Under the pieces are notes generated by a model. That model was not told the DNA's origin. It made no database searches and saw only the letters and a program-made list of their open reading frames with translations. Made by a program: the position numbers and the translations under genes. DNA of 64,000 bases from Alphaproteobacteria bacterium. Its GTDB lineage: Bacteria > Pseudomonadota > Alphaproteobacteria > SHVP01. Positions 41,421 through 48,676 of this stretch are shown here, one piece after another. The stretch lies in contig JAVJOO010000005.1 in the NCBI GenBank assembly GCA_040216735.1, positions 62,001 through 126,000 of the forward strand, read 5' to 3'. Position 1 is the stretch's first letter. Each line of letters starts with the position of its first letter.

Positions 41421-42192
41421 CGCCGCCCCCCTCTTCTTCCACAACGCCGCCAAGAAACGCTTCGAGAACGCGGGAGTCCGTTTGGACTTGTTCGGCGGTG
41501 CCCTGCATGAGCAGTTTTCCGCCTGCCATTACGATGATCGGATCGCACAACGTCATGACCAAGTCCATGTTGTGCTCGATGATCAGAAACGTGATGCCGC
41601 GCTGATTCAAGATTGCAATTCGCTCGACGATTTCGCCCAACAACGTCGGGTTAATCCCGGCACCGGGTTCATCCAATAGGATCATTTTGGGGTCGGACAT
41701 CAACGCGCGACCGAGTTCGAGCAATTTCATTTGCCCGCCTGAAAGGTTGCCCGCCTCTTCTTCGGCGAGCCGCGTTAAACCGAGGAAATCGAGAATCTCG
41801 ACAGCCTTGTCGCGAAGACGCAGTTCCTCGGCACGCACGGCCGCAGGCCGGAACCAAGTATTCCAAAACCGCTCTCCGAGTTGCCCGCTCGGGACCATCA
41901 TCAAATTCTCCAGAACGGTCAGGCGGCCGAACGGGCGTGGGATCTGGAAGGTGCGCACCAAGCCAGCGCGAAAGGTCAGATGCGCGGGAAGCGCGGAAAT
42001 ATCAGAACCGTCGAAGCGAATCTGCCCCCGGGTCGGCGGAAACGCTCCGGCAACCATGTTGAAGGTCGTGGTTTTGCCGGCGCCATTCGGACCGATGAGG
42101 CCAGTTATCGTGCCTTTACCGACCTCGAACGACACGCCGTCAACGGCATGAAGCCCACCAAAATCCTTGACGAGATCGACGACGCTCAGCAC
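41413..42192 (-). CDS. livG: Branched-chain amino acid-type ABC transporter ATPase LivG
   Basis: 259 residues. Walker A GPNGAGKTT, signature LSGGQMKL, Walker B MILLDEPGAGINP and the H-loop in LIIEHNMDLV are intact; the family-specific LVRTFQIPRPF segment is present. It is the first gene of the operon and is divergent from the binding-protein gene with 133 bases between, so one intergenic region likely controls the whole uptake system. Confidence 0.95.
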   Translation of the reverse strand: MLSVVDLVKDFGGLHAVDGVSFEVGKGTITGLIGPNGAGKTTTFNMVAGAFPPTRGQIRFDGSDISALPAHLTFRAGLVRTFQIPRPFGRLTVLENLMMVPSGQLGERFWNTWFRPAAVRAEELRLRDKAVEILDFLGLTRLAEEEAGNLSGGQMKLLELGRALMSDPKMILLDEPGAGINPTLLGEIVERIAILNQRGITFLIIEHNMDLVMTLCDPIIVMAGGKLLMQGTAEQVQTDSRVLEAFLGGVVEEEGGGVG

Positions 42193-42242
42193 ACCAAATC
42201 CGTTTGATACAGAGCGATGACCCTGCTCCCCCCATTTGCGCC

Positions 42243-42302
42243 GTGACTCCCGGTTCCGGCGGGCGGTATTATGGTGAATTCAAAGCAACTTACAAACGTT
42301 GC
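42243..42302 (+). promoter_or_regulatory. Candidate promoter and operator between livG and the binding-protein gene
   Basis: A -35-like GTGACT (42243-42248) and a -10-like TATTAT (42267-42272) are separated by 18 bases and point at the binding-protein gene. Downstream, GCAAC (42285-42289) and GTTGC (42298-42302) form an inverted repeat where a regulator could sit just after the transcription start. Confidence 0.4.
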
Positions 42303-42325
42303 CAGCACACTAGGGAGGTCAATCC

Positions 42326-43624
42326 ATGAAAGTTCGAACACTCGTAGCGCCGTTTGCGCTTGCGGGCGCAGTATTCGCCGCGTCGGCAGGACTTGCGCCA
42401 AGCGCCAAAGCCCAGAATTGTAATCACACCATTGGTGCGATTTTGTCGCTCACCGGTTCCTACGGGGCCTTCGGCGTACCGATTTCTCGGGCAGCCCAAT
42501 TGGGTGTGGAACAAGTCAACGAAGCCCGCGCCAACGTGGGTGTCGGTTGCGCGATCAAATACGACGTGCGCGATTCCCAGACCCAACCGACAGTGGCCGT
42601 GGATGCCGCCCAGAAACTCATCGACATCGACGGGGTCACGTCGATTGTCGGGCCGATCTCCTCTGGCATTACGGGCCCCCTGCTCACGTCTGTCACAGTG
42701 GACAAAGGTGCCGTCTTGATCGTCACGGCATCCACGTCGTCGACGTTCACCCAGATGTCGCGCGAAGGTAAGACCAAGGGCTTGTTCTTCCGTACGCTGC
42801 CCGCCGACTCCTTACAAGCCGTCGCAACCGCCCGGATGGCCTACGATGCCGGCTTCCGCAAGGTTGCCATCATCCACCTCAACAACGACTGGGGCAAAAA
42901 CAACCAGGCCGAGTTCACGCGCGCCTTCAAAGTCTTGGGCGGCGACATCGCGAACGTGGTGGCGTTCAACGCCGACCAGCCCTCGTACCGCTCGGAAGTG
43001 AACAAAGCATTGGAAGGCAAACCCGATGCGCTCTACCTGCTGAGCCAACCGCAGGACGGCGCCAAGCAAATGCGCGATTGGATCGGCTTCGGCGGCGCCA
43101 GCGGCTTTGTCTTCGCACAGGGAATGAACGATCCAGCTTTCGTCGGCGTCGTCGGTGAAGACGCCCTCAAAAACGGCTGGTTCATCAGCCCGGCCTCGCC
43201 GGACACCCCGTCCTTCAGGACGGTCAACGCCGATATCCAGGCGTGCTGCGATCTGACGATCGACGGCGGTCCGGGCCGCACCTCGGGATACGATTCCGGG
43301 GCGCTCCTGGCATTGGCAAATGTCGCGGCGGACATCAAAGGGATCAAGCCCACCGGCGCGAACATCGCCAAGCTGGTCCGTGAAATCACCGGACCGGAAG
43401 GCGAGGTTGTGTACGCGGGCGTCAAAGGCTTCGAAGCCGCGATCAAGTTGCTGCAAGAGGGCAAGGACATCGCCTATGTCGGCGTAACCGGTCCGATCCA
43501 GTTCGACCAGTACGGCGACGTGTCGGCCGCGTTCTCGGCCCAGCAATACCGTGACGGCGCCTTCAAGGAGATGAAGGGAATCTCGTTGGATGACATCAAC
43601 AAAGTGAAAGCGATGATCAACTAG
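42326..43624 (+). CDS. Periplasmic branched-chain amino acid-type binding protein
   Basis: 432 residues. Signal peptide ~1-30 (LVAPFALAGAVFAASAGLAPSAKAQ). The Leu/Ile/Val-binding type I fold follows: HTIGAILSLTGSYGAFGVP, the IVGPISSGITGPL segment and IIHLNNDWGKNNQAEFTRAF. AGGGAGG at 42312-42318 gives a good start. It is the binding partner for the divergent livGFHM genes. The neighbours (kynureninase-like enzyme, HyuAB, formamidase) suggest an aromatic or amide-bearing compound rather than leucine. A strong terminator follows. Confidence 0.93.
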   Translation: MKVRTLVAPFALAGAVFAASAGLAPSAKAQNCNHTIGAILSLTGSYGAFGVPISRAAQLGVEQVNEARANVGVGCAIKYDVRDSQTQPTVAVDAAQKLIDIDGVTSIVGPISSGITGPLLTSVTVDKGAVLIVTASTSSTFTQMSREGKTKGLFFRTLPADSLQAVATARMAYDAGFRKVAIIHLNNDWGKNNQAEFTRAFKVLGGDIANVVAFNADQPSYRSEVNKALEGKPDALYLLSQPQDGAKQMRDWIGFGGASGFVFAQGMNDPAFVGVVGEDALKNGWFISPASPDTPSFRTVNADIQACCDLTIDGGPGRTSGYDSGALLALANVAADIKGIKPTGANIAKLVREITGPEGEVVYAGVKGFEAAIKLLQEGKDIAYVGVTGPIQFDQYGDVSAAFSAQQYRDGAFKEMKGISLDDINKVKAMIN

Positions 43625-43649
43625 TCCGCATTCGCTTGACCATTAAGGC

Positions 43650-43682
43650 AAACCGGCCAGACTCGTTCTGGCCGGTTTTCTT
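43650..43682 (+). terminator. Strong Rho-independent terminator abutting the next start codon
   Basis: A perfect 12-bp stem (43650-43661 with 43667-43678; AAACCGGCCAGA / TCTGGCCGGTTT) with a five-base loop and TTTTC after it. The ATG of the racemase gene begins at 43683, directly after the U-tract. Confidence 0.9.
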
Positions 43683-44405
43683 ATGACCATAAAGAACAAT
43701 CGATTGGGCTTCATCGTGCCAGCGATCAACGTGGTCGCCGAGGACGATTTCATCACGCTAGCCGCCGCCGATGTCGGCGTTCACTTCGCGCGTGCCGATG
43801 TCGATACCAGCCGCGAGATCTCCGCACAATTCGACCAAATGATCGATGCAGCACCGGCGCTTGCCCGGTCCTTGGCCAAGGCAGGCGTCTCGGTGGTCGC
43901 GTTCGCCTGTACCTCGGCTAGTTTTTTTCGCGGGGAGGGCTCGGATCGGACCATCGCCAACGCGATGACAGCCGCGGCGGCGATCCCTACCCTCACGACA
44001 GCCACCGCCGCGGTGAATGCACTCCAGGCCGTCGGGGCCCGGCGCATCGCGATCGCAACGCCTTACCTTTCCTGGGTCTACGAGGCGGAACAGGCGTTCT
44101 TTTCCAGCGCCGGTTTCGAGGTCGTCGCCGTTAACGGACTGGAACGCCGGGGCGGATCCGACATCAACACGATCCCGGATGAAGCGATCCGGTCACTCGT
44201 CAAGGATGTCGACCGCGCCGAGGCCGACGCGCTCTTCGTGAGTTGTACCGACCTGCCGGTTCTCGGTCTGATCGACGAACTTGAAGCGACCCACGGTAAA
44301 CCCGTTGTCACCAGCAATCAGGCGACCTTCTGGGCCTGCGCCAAGATCGCAAATATTGCCTCGGTTGACGGATACGGCATCCTGCTGCGCAAACACCTTC
44401 AGTGA
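43683..44405 (+). CDS. Maleate isomerase/aspartate racemase family protein
   Basis: 240 residues. Both catalytic cysteines of the two-base enzymes are present: Cys76 in AFACTSAS and Cys188 in FVSCTDLP. The N-terminal RLGFIVPAINVVAE matches the maleate isomerase/arylmalonate decarboxylase branch. Having both Cys favours an isomerase or racemase over a decarboxylase. No Shine-Dalgarno exists, since the terminator of the binding-protein gene ends at the base before ATG; the family start matches this ATG, so translation depends on a leaderless or processed mRNA. The next gene overlaps it by GTGA. Confidence 0.85.
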   Translation: MTIKNNRLGFIVPAINVVAEDDFITLAAADVGVHFARADVDTSREISAQFDQMIDAAPALARSLAKAGVSVVAFACTSASFFRGEGSDRTIANAMTAAAAIPTLTTATAAVNALQAVGARRIAIATPYLSWVYEAEQAFFSSAGFEVVAVNGLERRGGSDINTIPDEAIRSLVKDVDRAEADALFVSCTDLPVLGLIDELEATHGKPVVTSNQATFWACAKIANIASVDGYGILLRKHLQ

Positions 44406-45418
44406 CAGTCCCGTCGGTCGAGATCGTTCCTGGATACCGGATCAGCCAACTTATCAAAGGCGGCTGGCAAACGATCGGGCGCGGCGCAGACGCCATCGAC
44501 GACCTTCTCGCGTTCGTGCGCGCCGGTGTGACCACCTTCGAAACCGCCGACAGCTATGCCGGCGGCGAGGTACTTATGGCCGCGTTGCGGGGGGCAGCCC
44601 ACCAACGGCTTGCGCCCGAGGTCGCCGAGGCCGTCAAGATTCACACCCGTTTCACGGCGCCCCTAAGCGGGGCCGCACCGACCGAAGGGGATGTGCGCGC
44701 CGATGTGGAACGATCGCTCAAAACCCTCGGCGTCGAGCGCATCGATCTCGTGCAGATCCAATGGTGGAACCCGCAGATTCCTGGGCTGATCGATGCGGCC
44801 ATGGTCCTTACCGATTTGCAACGTGAGGGAAAAATCGAACTCCTTGGCACCTGTAATCTCGGGGTCACCGATTTGCGTGGGCTCATAGACGCCGGTATGC
44901 CAGTCGCGACCAGCCAAGTGCTGTACGCGCCGATCGATCGGCGCGCCGAAAACGCGATGGCCGACTTTTGCCGGACCAACGGCATCGCGTTGCTGACCTT
45001 CGCCCCGCTCGCGGGCGGTTTCATCAGCGACAGGTGGCGCGGGGCCGACGATCCGGCGTCGACCGGGGCGCGCTACAGCAAGGAATACCGCGCGCTCATT
45101 GAGGTCGGTGGCGGTTGGGCCCGGTACCAGACCCTTCTCGGGGCGTTCGCCAGCATCGCCCGGCAACTGGACCGGCCACTGGCAACGGTCGCGCTGCGAT
45201 GGGTTCTCCAGTTCGGACCGGGCCAAGCCATCCTGTTCGGTGCATCGAGCGCGGATCGGTTGACGGACCTGCTGTCAGTCTTCGACTTTACGCTCGATGA
45301 AGCTGCACGGGCGGAAATCGACGCAACCGACTTCGTGCGCTCAACCCTAGACATAGGCGAAATCGAACGGGCCCCTGACTCCGACATGATGCGCGCAATC
45401 CGGGGGGATATCTCCTAG
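44402..45418 (+). CDS. Aldo/keto reductase family protein with altered active site
   Basis: 338 residues, GTG start. TIM-barrel AKR fold (TTFETADSYAGGEVLM, IDLVQIQWWNP, ...RWVLQFGPGQAILFGASS). Of the usual Asp-Tyr-Lys-His tetrad only Tyr52 remains: Asp is Glu47, Lys is Arg83 and His is Gln120. The NADP-binding end of the barrel looks normal. Either a new chemistry or a non-catalytic role is possible. It is coupled to the racemase gene and shares its stop tetramer (CTAG) with a second AKR on the other strand. Confidence 0.85.
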   Translation: MTVPSVEIVPGYRISQLIKGGWQTIGRGADAIDDLLAFVRAGVTTFETADSYAGGEVLMAALRGAAHQRLAPEVAEAVKIHTRFTAPLSGAAPTEGDVRADVERSLKTLGVERIDLVQIQWWNPQIPGLIDAAMVLTDLQREGKIELLGTCNLGVTDLRGLIDAGMPVATSQVLYAPIDRRAENAMADFCRTNGIALLTFAPLAGGFISDRWRGADDPASTGARYSKEYRALIEVGGGWARYQTLLGAFASIARQLDRPLATVALRWVLQFGPGQAILFGASSADRLTDLLSVFDFTLDEAARAEIDATDFVRSTLDIGEIERAPDSDMMRAIRGDIS

Positions 45419-46467
45419 GCCGGCGGCGTCTCCAGCGCATTTTGGTTGTAGCGCATGATGCTGCCGTGGCGGCCTTCTTTGTCACGCTCCAGATCGTAGC
45501 AATCGCCAGCTGGACCTTGCCTCCGCGCCAATACCGATCGGATCGCTGCGTTGTCCTCATCGTCGAGGGCAAACGAAAAGACCTTGAGGTTTTCATCGAC
45601 ATGACGGACCGACGTCGCGCCGACGATAGCCGCGCCGACATTCGGCTGATCTAGGGTCCAACGGAGCGCCACAAGGGCAACGGTGACGCCGTGCTTGTCC
45701 GCGGCGGTTTTCATGGCTCCGAGCAACTCTTGAAACAGCGACCAGCCTCCAAAATCCTCGATGATAAGTTTGTATTTGGTCAGGGAGCGGTTGCCGAGGG
45801 GCTCGAACGGTTCCGGCTTGCCTAGCCAACCGGCGGAGAAGAACCCGCCCGCCAACGTGCCATAGCACAGTTGAACGATCCCCTGCTCCATACAATAGGG
45901 GATCAGGTGGCTCTCGGGCCGGCGGTCGACTGGCGAGTATTGCGGCTGGTTGGTCGCGATGGGCACGCCCGCATCGACGAGCATCTTCAACTGACGGGTA
46001 TTGAAGTTGGTGGCGCCGATCCGCGCGATCTTGCCCGCGTCCTTGAGATCTTTCAGCATCAATCCGGTCTCGACGAAGCCGGGCCTACCGTCCGGATCCC
46101 ACCAATAGTACTGGACGACATCCAACCGTTCGACTTTGAGCCGCTTGATCGAGCGATCGATGATGCGCTCGACATAGTCGCGTTTGACGTTGCCGAGCTT
46201 TTCGTAATCCGGAACAAATTTCGTGTGCACCTGGACCAGCGGCGCGAGGCTGGGGTGGCTTTCGCGAAAGTCTCCGATCATTTCTTCCACGCCGGTATAG
46301 TGGTCGGCGCAGTCGAAGGTCGTGATCCCCTTTTCGACAAACACTGCCATGTCCTTGATCGCCTGGGTGCGGTCGACATCGCCATGGCCGCCGGCGAGAT
46401 GCCAGCCGCCCTTGATCAATCGCGAAATATCGTAGCCCGGTGCGACTTGAAAGCGTTCAACGGTCAT
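45415..46467 (-). CDS. Aldo/keto reductase family protein (second)
   Basis: 350 residues from ATG 46467, which overlaps the stop of the TIGR04076-like gene (ATGA). It keeps Asp52, Tyr57 and Lys83 of the AKR tetrad (FDCADHYTGVEE, VHTKF), while the His position is Tyr121 (VVQYYWW). It is clearly related to the neighbouring AKR (both start GYxISxLIKGGW) and the two probably arose from one ancestor. It sits last in an operon with a formamidase-like hydrolase and a small Cys-rich protein. Confidence 0.87.
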   Translation of the reverse strand: MTVERFQVAPGYDISRLIKGGWHLAGGHGDVDRTQAIKDMAVFVEKGITTFDCADHYTGVEEMIGDFRESHPSLAPLVQVHTKFVPDYEKLGNVKRDYVERIIDRSIKRLKVERLDVVQYYWWDPDGRPGFVETGLMLKDLKDAGKIARIGATNFNTRQLKMLVDAGVPIATNQPQYSPVDRRPESHLIPYCMEQGIVQLCYGTLAGGFFSAGWLGKPEPFEPLGNRSLTKYKLIIEDFGGWSLFQELLGAMKTAADKHGVTVALVALRWTLDQPNVGAAIVGATSVRHVDENLKVFSFALDDEDNAAIRSVLARRQGPAGDCYDLERDKEGRHGSIMRYNQNALETPPA

Positions 46468-46811
46468 GTCTTGTCCTTGTCGCGCTTGACGGCGGTGGTT
46501 TCGGAATGGCGGAAGGTTCGTGTCCCAATCCGGCTGATCCGGAAACGCGACCCGCAGTTGGGGTCGAGGCAAGCAATATCGGTGTCCGTCGTCATCCAGT
46601 CGTTCGGATCGGTCATGCGTTGTTTGGCCGGCAACAACGGTAACAAGATCGACATCGTATAGATCGACCACTTGACGCCCGGCGGTATCTCAATGTGTTC
46701 GCCGCTCAACAAGAAATGATCGCCTTCCTTGGCGCCGCACCAACATGGCCGGTCGCCGGCGATCCATTCGACCTTGAGGTCGTGCAGGGTGAAGCTATCG
46801 TCGTCGCTCAT
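46464..46811 (-). CDS. TIGR04076-like small protein
   Basis: 115 residues. The pattern GDRPCWCGAKEGDHFLLSGEHIEIPPG followed by SIYTMSILLPLLPAKQR, DPNDWMTTD and CLDPNCGSRFRI matches the short TIGR04076 family, which has unknown function. The cysteines (CxC near residue 24 and CLDPNC near 85) could bind a metal. Start and stop overlap the neighbours by ATGA, so it is translated as part of the formamidase-AKR operon. Confidence 0.75.
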   Translation of the reverse strand: MSDDDSFTLHDLKVEWIAGDRPCWCGAKEGDHFLLSGEHIEIPPGVKWSIYTMSILLPLLPAKQRMTDPNDWMTTDTDIACLDPNCGSRFRISRIGTRTFRHSETTAVKRDKDKT

Positions 46812-47677
46812 CGGCTCAGTCCCATTTGGGCGCAAGCGGCCTCGAAAAGCGTTCCGCCCGCAGCCGAATAGTCGTCGACGATCGAAAAGTGGTTCAGGCC
46901 CTCGAGGTTGAGTGCCTCGCAGGTCAGCCCCCCCGCCCGCCAGGCGTCTACATAGTCGGCCTGTTGGCGGCTGAACTCGGCACCCTCGTTCGTTCCGACG
47001 CCCATGATCATCGACCCCGCCGCTGCCGGTATGGCCAGGATGGGCGAAAGCCGCTGAACCTCCGCCTCGGTGATCCCGAGGGTTTCGTTCATCGTCAGGT
47101 GGCGGATGGGTTCGAGGTCGTACAGACCGCTGATAGGCATGGCGCCTTTGATCATGTCGTCCGGCAAGGCTGCGTCCAAGCCCGGCCAATCTGTGGAGAT
47201 CAGCGTTGCCGCGAGGTGTCCGCCGGCCGAGTGGCCGGAAACATAGAGCCGGCTGGGGTCGCCGCCCCATGTTCTCGCGTTCTTGAAGATGTGTGCAAGG
47301 CAAGTGCGGCACGATTCGACGATGTCGGTCATCGTGACGGAGGGAGCGAGCGGATAATTGATGCTGACCAAGGTTGCGCCGCGCGCCACGAACGCCGGCG
47401 CCATTGATTCGAACACCGTTTTGTCCTGTGAGTACCAATAACCGCCGTGAACAAAGACCTGGACCGGCGCACTTGGTCCTGCACGAAACACATCGTAGGT
47501 CTCAGCGTCGTTCGGGCCGTAGCGCACATCCAACACCGTATCCAACGACGCCCGGGCCGCAGCACTTTCGGCAGGCCAACGCTTCAAGTATCCGTCGTAG
47601 CCGTCGATTCGGTGGCGCTGGGAGTAGAGCTGGTCCAGCTCGTCCTTCGTGTGCCCCCGGTAGATCGCATCGCTCAT
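46808..47677 (-). CDS. Kynurenine formamidase-like alpha/beta hydrolase
   Basis: 289 residues. The HGGYW motif (77-81) and the nucleophile elbow GHSAG (Ser150) with His263 in GLNHFSIVDDY are those of the arylformamidase/BNA7 type; the acid is likely in GVGTNEGAEF (Glu231 or Glu234). It would hydrolyse N-formylkynurenine to kynurenine and formate, filling the step between KynA (58.4 kb) and KynU (59.2 kb) in this window. The evidence is motif plus context; other aryl esters or amides remain possible. Confidence 0.75.
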   Translation of the reverse strand: MSDAIYRGHTKDELDQLYSQRHRIDGYDGYLKRWPAESAAARASLDTVLDVRYGPNDAETYDVFRAGPSAPVQVFVHGGYWYSQDKTVFESMAPAFVARGATLVSINYPLAPSVTMTDIVESCRTCLAHIFKNARTWGGDPSRLYVSGHSAGGHLAATLISTDWPGLDAALPDDMIKGAMPISGLYDLEPIRHLTMNETLGITEAEVQRLSPILAIPAAAGSMIMGVGTNEGAEFSRQQADYVDAWRAGGLTCEALNLEGLNHFSIVDDYSAAGGTLFEAACAQMGLSR

Positions 47678-48138
47678 GTTTGCCCCCCCAATGGGGGCAT
47701 CTTCCCCCGAAGGCGTGCGTCAATCAGAAGAATTTCCACCTCGTGAAACGCACGCAACCGACGCCAGCGTTCGTCCGTCATGTCCTTCGGTCGCCAGCCG
47801 AGCAGCGTGATCATGCATTCGTCGGCGCTATAGCCAAAGTCCGGCCCCGGCACGACCTTAACCGACACCCGCATCGTCAATGCCGTAGGCGAGCTGCCAA
47901 CCTCGTACTCGACGATACCGGCGCCGGAACCTTCGCGCACCCGGAAATAGCTGTTCTCGGTGCCATCGAGCAAGGAACGGCCAACAAAGACCCCTGCGTG
48001 ATCGGGGACGGGCCGTGTCGCCCACGTGCCGAGTGCCCAGGTGCCGACGTTTTCCGGCGCACGCAAAAACGCGACCGCCGCGGTCGCGGAAACCGGCGCA
48101 ACAACGGTGGTCGCGTGGCAGTTTGTATCTTCGTTCAT
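47674..48138 (-). CDS. Hypothetical protein, possibly SRPBCC/START-like
   Basis: 154 residues from ATG 48138; the longer open frame upstream has no support. The sequence (SATAAVAFLRAPENVGTWALG, ...GIVEYEVGSSPTALTMRVSVKVV, ...HEVEILLIDA) looks like an alternating beta-sheet with a long C-terminal helix, as in SRPBCC ligand-binding proteins, but I do not recognise a definite family. It heads the operon SRPBCC-like, formamidase, TIGR04076, AKR with 4-base overlaps and is divergent from RidA. Confidence 0.6.
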   Translation of the reverse strand: MNEDTNCHATTVVAPVSATAAVAFLRAPENVGTWALGTWATRPVPDHAGVFVGRSLLDGTENSYFRVREGSGAGIVEYEVGSSPTALTMRVSVKVVPGPDFGYSADECMITLLGWRPKDMTDERWRRLRAFHEVEILLIDARLRGKMPPLGGQT

Positions 48139-48280
48139 CGATCTCTCATCGCAAGGCCGCGCAGGCGCGGCGTCCAACTCTAGTAGCTTCCGCCACACGG
48201 GCAAGGCTCCTGGCCGGTCCTTGATTGTTGGGGGCAGATGACAAACAATCGCGCGCCTCTGTCCAACCGGGAAACCGCTC

Positions 48281-48664
48281 ATGTCTCGCAAAACCTTCTT
48301 CTCCGGCTCGAAATTCGAAGACCTGGCCGGTTATTCCCGGGCGATTGCCGACGGCCGCTGGGTTTTCGTTGCCGGCACCTCCGGGCATAACGCCAAGACC
48401 GGCGCCATTTCCGACGATGTCCAAGAGCAAACGCGGGAATCGTTGAGAACCATTGCCGCGGCCCTGAAGGAAGCCGGTTCCGGTTTGGAGGACATTGTTC
48501 GCGTCCGCGTTTACCTCGCCGACCGCGACTACGTAATGCCCGTGAGCGCCATCCTCAAGGAGACCTTCGACAAGATCCGGCCAACCAACACGACCATCGT
48601 GTGCGATATGGCCGCCGAGGGTATGAAGGTAGAGCTCGAAGTTACTGCGTTGCGCCCCGAGTAG
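48281..48664 (+). CDS. RidA family protein
   Basis: 127 residues, single RidA/YjgF domain. The RidA signature is visible as VFVAGTSGHNAKTGAI, SLRTIAAALKEAGSGLEDIV and the C-terminal VCDMAAEGMKVELEVTALRP. True RidA has a catalytic Arg in 'RV.IA...A'; here the corresponding end is KVELEVTAL, so the deaminase Arg seems missing and a different amide/imine-handling role is likely. It stands first, 12 bases before the third HyuA gene. Confidence 0.85.
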   Translation: MSRKTFFSGSKFEDLAGYSRAIADGRWVFVAGTSGHNAKTGAISDDVQEQTRESLRTIAAALKEAGSGLEDIVRVRVYLADRDYVMPVSAILKETFDKIRPTNTTIVCDMAAEGMKVELEVTALRPE

Positions 48665-48676
48665 TCCTGCGCCGCG

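Noticed and set aside
46464-47438. Long 324-codon minus-strand ORF through the formamidase-like gene
   Set aside because: Only its last 115 codons (from 46811) match a known family (TIGR04076); the rest is an out-of-frame shadow of the hydrolase gene.
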